Shown here: piece after piece, positions 5,951-7,154 of the stretch
How positions within the stretch are numbered: the first letter of the stretch is position 1
Layout of the letters: each line of letters starts with the position of its first letter
Assembly (NCBI GenBank): GCA_023433225.1
Contig: JAEZDQ010000216.1
Location: 1-7,154 of the forward strand
Direction of reading: 5' to 3'
Length of the DNA stretch: 7,154 nt
Source of the DNA: Bacteroidota bacterium
GTDB lineage: Bacteria; Bacteroidota; Bacteroidia; Flavobacteriales; Weeksellaceae
Translations under genes and position numbers: made by a program
Notes under the pieces: generated by a model
The model's input: only the letters and a program-made list of their open reading frames with translations
Databases searched by the model: none
What the model was told of the DNA's origin: nothing

Positions 5951-7045
5951 CTATTTTATTTCAAAAATTTTTCCCGGCAGCGGCTTCACTATACCTTTCA
6001 ATTCCAGGTTCAATAAAAGTCCGTTGAGTTTAAAGGTAGGAATGCCGGACGATACAGCCAATTGGTCTATTTGTTGTTTGCCGGACTTTGATAAAGTTTC
6101 GTATATCATTTTTTCATCCGGTTCCAAGTGGATAAATAATTCTTTCTGAATCGGCTTTAATTCCGGTTTCGGTTTCAAATTAAAATAATCCAATAAATCA
6201 TCCGTTGAGCGAATCATACACGCCTGATTGTTATGAATTAATGCGTTACACCCCAAGCTATATTTGTCTTCTATCCGTCCCGGAAGGGCAAAAACCTCGC
6301 GGTTGTATGCGTTTGCATATTGGGCAGTCGCCAAAGCACCGCCTTTTTTATCGGATTCTACAACGATTACCGCATCACAAATCCCTGCGATAATCCGGTT
6401 CCGGAGTACAAAGTTTATGGGTTCCGGATTGTGGAACGAAGAATATTCGCTCACCAAAGCACCTTTTTGCTGCAAATCCCTCGCTTCTTTTTGATGGGCG
6501 GCCGGTGCAACTTTATGGAGCCCGTGAGCCAAAACGGCAATATTGGGCACACCGTTTCGGTTGGACGCTTTGTGCGCTTCGATGTCACAACCGTAAGCAA
6601 GCCCGCTGACAATCGTCATTTGATGGGTTGCCAACCCCTGAACGAGGTTATCAATAAAATTCTTCCCATAAGCTGTCATCTTCCGCGTACCTACAATGGC
6701 TATATACAGTTGCGATTTGAATTCATGGTTCCCTTTTTTGAAAAGGACAAGGGGTGAATCTATGCAGTTTTTTAATTTTTCAGGATAGGATTCGGAGGAA
6801 TGCAGCAGCACTTCGATATTGTTTTTTTCACAAAACTCCAATTCCTTTTGGGCCAAATCCAAACAGGCTGAACTTCGTAAGTATGTCAGTATATCCTTTC
6901 TTCCCCTAAAAATTTCATCCTGTTCCTTCTTGGACAAACTCCAAATGGATTTCGCATCGGCCAATGCAAGGAGTTTCCGTTGGTTGACCGGCCCAACCTT
7001 GGGTATATAAGTCAAAGCAAGCGTGTAAATTGCATCGGGATTCAT
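5951..7045 (-). CDS. dprA: DNA-processing protein A (RecA loader for incoming DNA)
   Basis: DprA/Smf binds single-stranded DNA taken up during transformation, shields it and loads RecA; it is also kept in many species not known to be transformable. The 364-residue protein has the usual three parts: a helix-hairpin-helix-like N-terminus (about 8-45, IPKVGPVNQRKLL at 14-26), a Rossmann-like DprA core (about 85-285), and a winged-helix C-terminus (about 305-362). Core motifs are AIVGTRKMTAYG at 116-127, SGLAYGCDIEAH at 147-158, NFVLRNRIIAG at 211-221, VVESDKKGGALATA at 228-241, ALPGR at 253-257 and LGCNALI at 264-270. It is intact, with no frameshift. The start at 7045 is the only one that keeps the full HhH region. 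A TTG/TAAATTCG promoter candidate lies five bases upstream. The gene diverges from one starting at 7129. Confidence 0.97.
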   Translation of the reverse strand: MNPDAIYTLALTYIPKVGPVNQRKLLALADAKSIWSLSKKEQDEIFRGRKDILTYLRSSACLDLAQKELEFCEKNNIEVLLHSSESYPEKLKNCIDSPLVLFKKGNHEFKSQLYIAIVGTRKMTAYGKNFIDNLVQGLATHQMTIVSGLAYGCDIEAHKASNRNGVPNIAVLAHGLHKVAPAAHQKEARDLQQKGALVSEYSSFHNPEPINFVLRNRIIAGICDAVIVVESDKKGGALATAQYANAYNREVFALPGRIEDKYSLGCNALIHNNQACMIRSTDDLLDYFNLKPKPELKPIQKELFIHLEPDEKMIYETLSKSGKQQIDQLAVSSGIPTFKLNGLLLNLELKGIVKPLPGKIFEIK

Positions 7046-7050
7046 AAAAC

Positions 7051-7079
7051 CGAATTTATGAAAAAAAGTTTATTAACAA
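7051..7079 (-). promoter_or_regulatory. Candidate dprA promoter abutting its start codon
   Basis: On the minus strand TTG at 7079-7077 and TAAATTCG at 7058-7051 fit the Bacteroidota -33/-7 pattern with an 18-nt spacer; the -7 box has one mismatch (TTCG for TTTG). Five bases separate the box from the dprA ATG at 7045, so the transcript would begin at or very near the start codon. Confidence 0.4.
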
Positions 7080-7116
7080 TTTATTTACTATATGAAATAA
7101 CTGAAGAATAAATTCT

Positions 7117-7124
7117 TACTTTTG
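7117..7124 (+). promoter_or_regulatory. -7 promoter box of the right-edge gene
   Basis: TACTTTTG at 7117-7124 matches the Bacteroidota -7 consensus exactly and is followed after four bases by ATG at 7129. No TTG is found at the normal -33 distance. If this ATG is the true start, the mRNA would have essentially no leader. Confidence 0.5.
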
Positions 7125-7128
7125 AAAT

Positions 7129-7154
7129 ATGAATTTGGAATCACATATCTCAAC
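7129..7154 (+). CDS. Start of a rightward gene, possibly an HU/SPOR-type protein (partial)
   Basis: Only eight codons are visible, reading MNLESHIS before the window ends. The call rests on an ATG placed just after a perfect TACTTTTG box and on its divergent position next to dprA. In flavobacteria a protein with an N-terminal HU-CCDC81-like domain and a C-terminal SPOR peptidoglycan-binding domain is often found beside dprA and starts with a similar M-x-[IL]-E-x-x-IS pattern (recalled, not searched). That identity is inference from context and eight residues; the existence of some gene here is more secure than its function. Confidence 0.45.

Noticed and set aside
6320..6757. Plus-strand open frame of 145 codons opposite dprA
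   Set aside because: Antisense to the conserved DprA core, no promoter box or domain, and no protein-like pattern of hydrophobic and charged residues.
1..7154. Mobile elements, CRISPR arrays, tRNA/rRNA genes or a defence system
   Set aside because: No transposase or integrase, no regularly spaced repeats, no tRNA-like or rRNA-like sequence and no defence domains are visible; the gene content is housekeeping with intact reading frames.

Overview
This window looks like ordinary core chromosome from a Bacteroidota bacterium, most likely Flavobacteriia or a close relative. The evidence is a subtilase with a type IX secretion (Por) C-terminal sorting domain, a lipoprotein with an acidic stretch after its lipobox cysteine, Bacteroidota-type promoter boxes (TAnnTTTG) ahead of most genes, and no Shine-Dalgarno sequence before any start codon. 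Seven genes are supported, two of the calls being at window edges only in part (atpD truncated on the left; an eighth gene just beginning on the right). Genes are densely packed and no gap reaches 300 bases; the longest, about 150 bases, lies between atpD and ribF.

Layout from left to right. The first 172 codons of atpD (F1 ATP synthase beta subunit) run leftward off the window. A divergent promoter region separates it from a rightward group: ribF (riboflavin kinase/FMN adenylyltransferase), a DUF805 small membrane protein, and a lipoprotein of unknown function. These converge on a leftward group: a T9SS-type secreted subtilisin-family protease, gdhA (hexameric glutamate dehydrogenase, with a clear terminator after it), and dprA (DNA-processing protein/RecA loader). 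At the extreme right a gene starts rightward, divergent from dprA; only eight codons are visible.

How the genes relate. They do not form one pathway. atpD and ribF serve energy and flavin metabolism; the protease and GDH could both contribute to growth on protein and amino acids, but a terminator separates them and each seems to be transcribed alone. dprA is a recombination/transformation gene.

I see no mobile element, CRISPR array, RNA gene, defence island or novel multi-gene system. The points most worth checking are: promoter boxes lying only 4-6 nt from the start codons of ribF, dprA and the right-edge gene (predicted leaderless or near-leaderless mRNAs); the NAD-type coenzyme residues in the glutamate dehydrogenase; the ribF start correction; and the two exported proteins of unknown substrate or role.
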